The position numbers were made by a program, and so were the translations under genes. A stretch of DNA of 6,424 bases from positions 1 through 6,424 of the forward strand of contig SYLK01000682.1 of assembly GCA_005809115.1 (NCBI GenBank). The letters run 5' to 3'. Below are positions 6,414 through 6,424 of this stretch, one piece after another; position 1 is the first letter of the stretch; each line of letters opens with the position of its first letter. The notes beneath the pieces were generated by a model. It did not search any database and had not been told where the DNA came from. It saw only the letters and a program-made list of their open reading frames with translations. Origin of the DNA: Planctomyces sp. GTDB lineage: Bacteria; Planctomycetota; Planctomycetia; Planctomycetales; Planctomycetaceae.

Positions 6414-6424
6414 GAGCACCATCC

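Overview
The window looks like chromosomal DNA from a GC-rich planctomycete (Pirellula/Gimesia/Planctomyces-type). This rests on the gene families: a short lipoprotein with a carboxypeptidase-regulatory-like fold next to a large TPR + FG-GAP/VCBS + ASPIC/UnbV protein, and an ExeA-like ATPase beginning with the MYESHFGF-type motif. The assignment is inference from family content, not from a marker gene.

Layout. Positions 1-2151 (minus) hold the 5' 717 codons of one long gene that runs off the left edge. It encodes an ExeA/GspA-type AAA ATPase followed by a long, low-complexity, repeat-bearing C-terminal extension. Positions 2152-2580 are a 429-bp divergent intergenic region with a pair of 16-bp direct repeats and no convincing gene. 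Positions 2581-3024 (plus) encode a RidA/YjgF-family protein with a clear ribosome binding site. Five bases later, converging on it, lies the 3' end of a 977-residue membrane-anchored TPR/VCBS/ASPIC-UnbV protein (5963 to 3030, minus). Nine bases upstream of that gene's start is the stop codon of a lipoprotein gene (6413 to 5973, minus) that begins almost at the right edge.

How they fit together. The lipoprotein and the VCBS/ASPIC protein are probably one transcription unit encoding two envelope proteins. The ATPase and the RidA-like gene are transcribed away from each other and show no obvious functional link. No RNA gene, mobile element, CRISPR array or convincing terminator was found. The most notable feature is the ATPase tail, with a 13-unit, 12-bp tandem repeat encoding Gly-Thr-x-x tetrapeptides and a second, 18-bp repeat encoding an acidic hexapeptide. 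No clearly new multi-gene system is visible.
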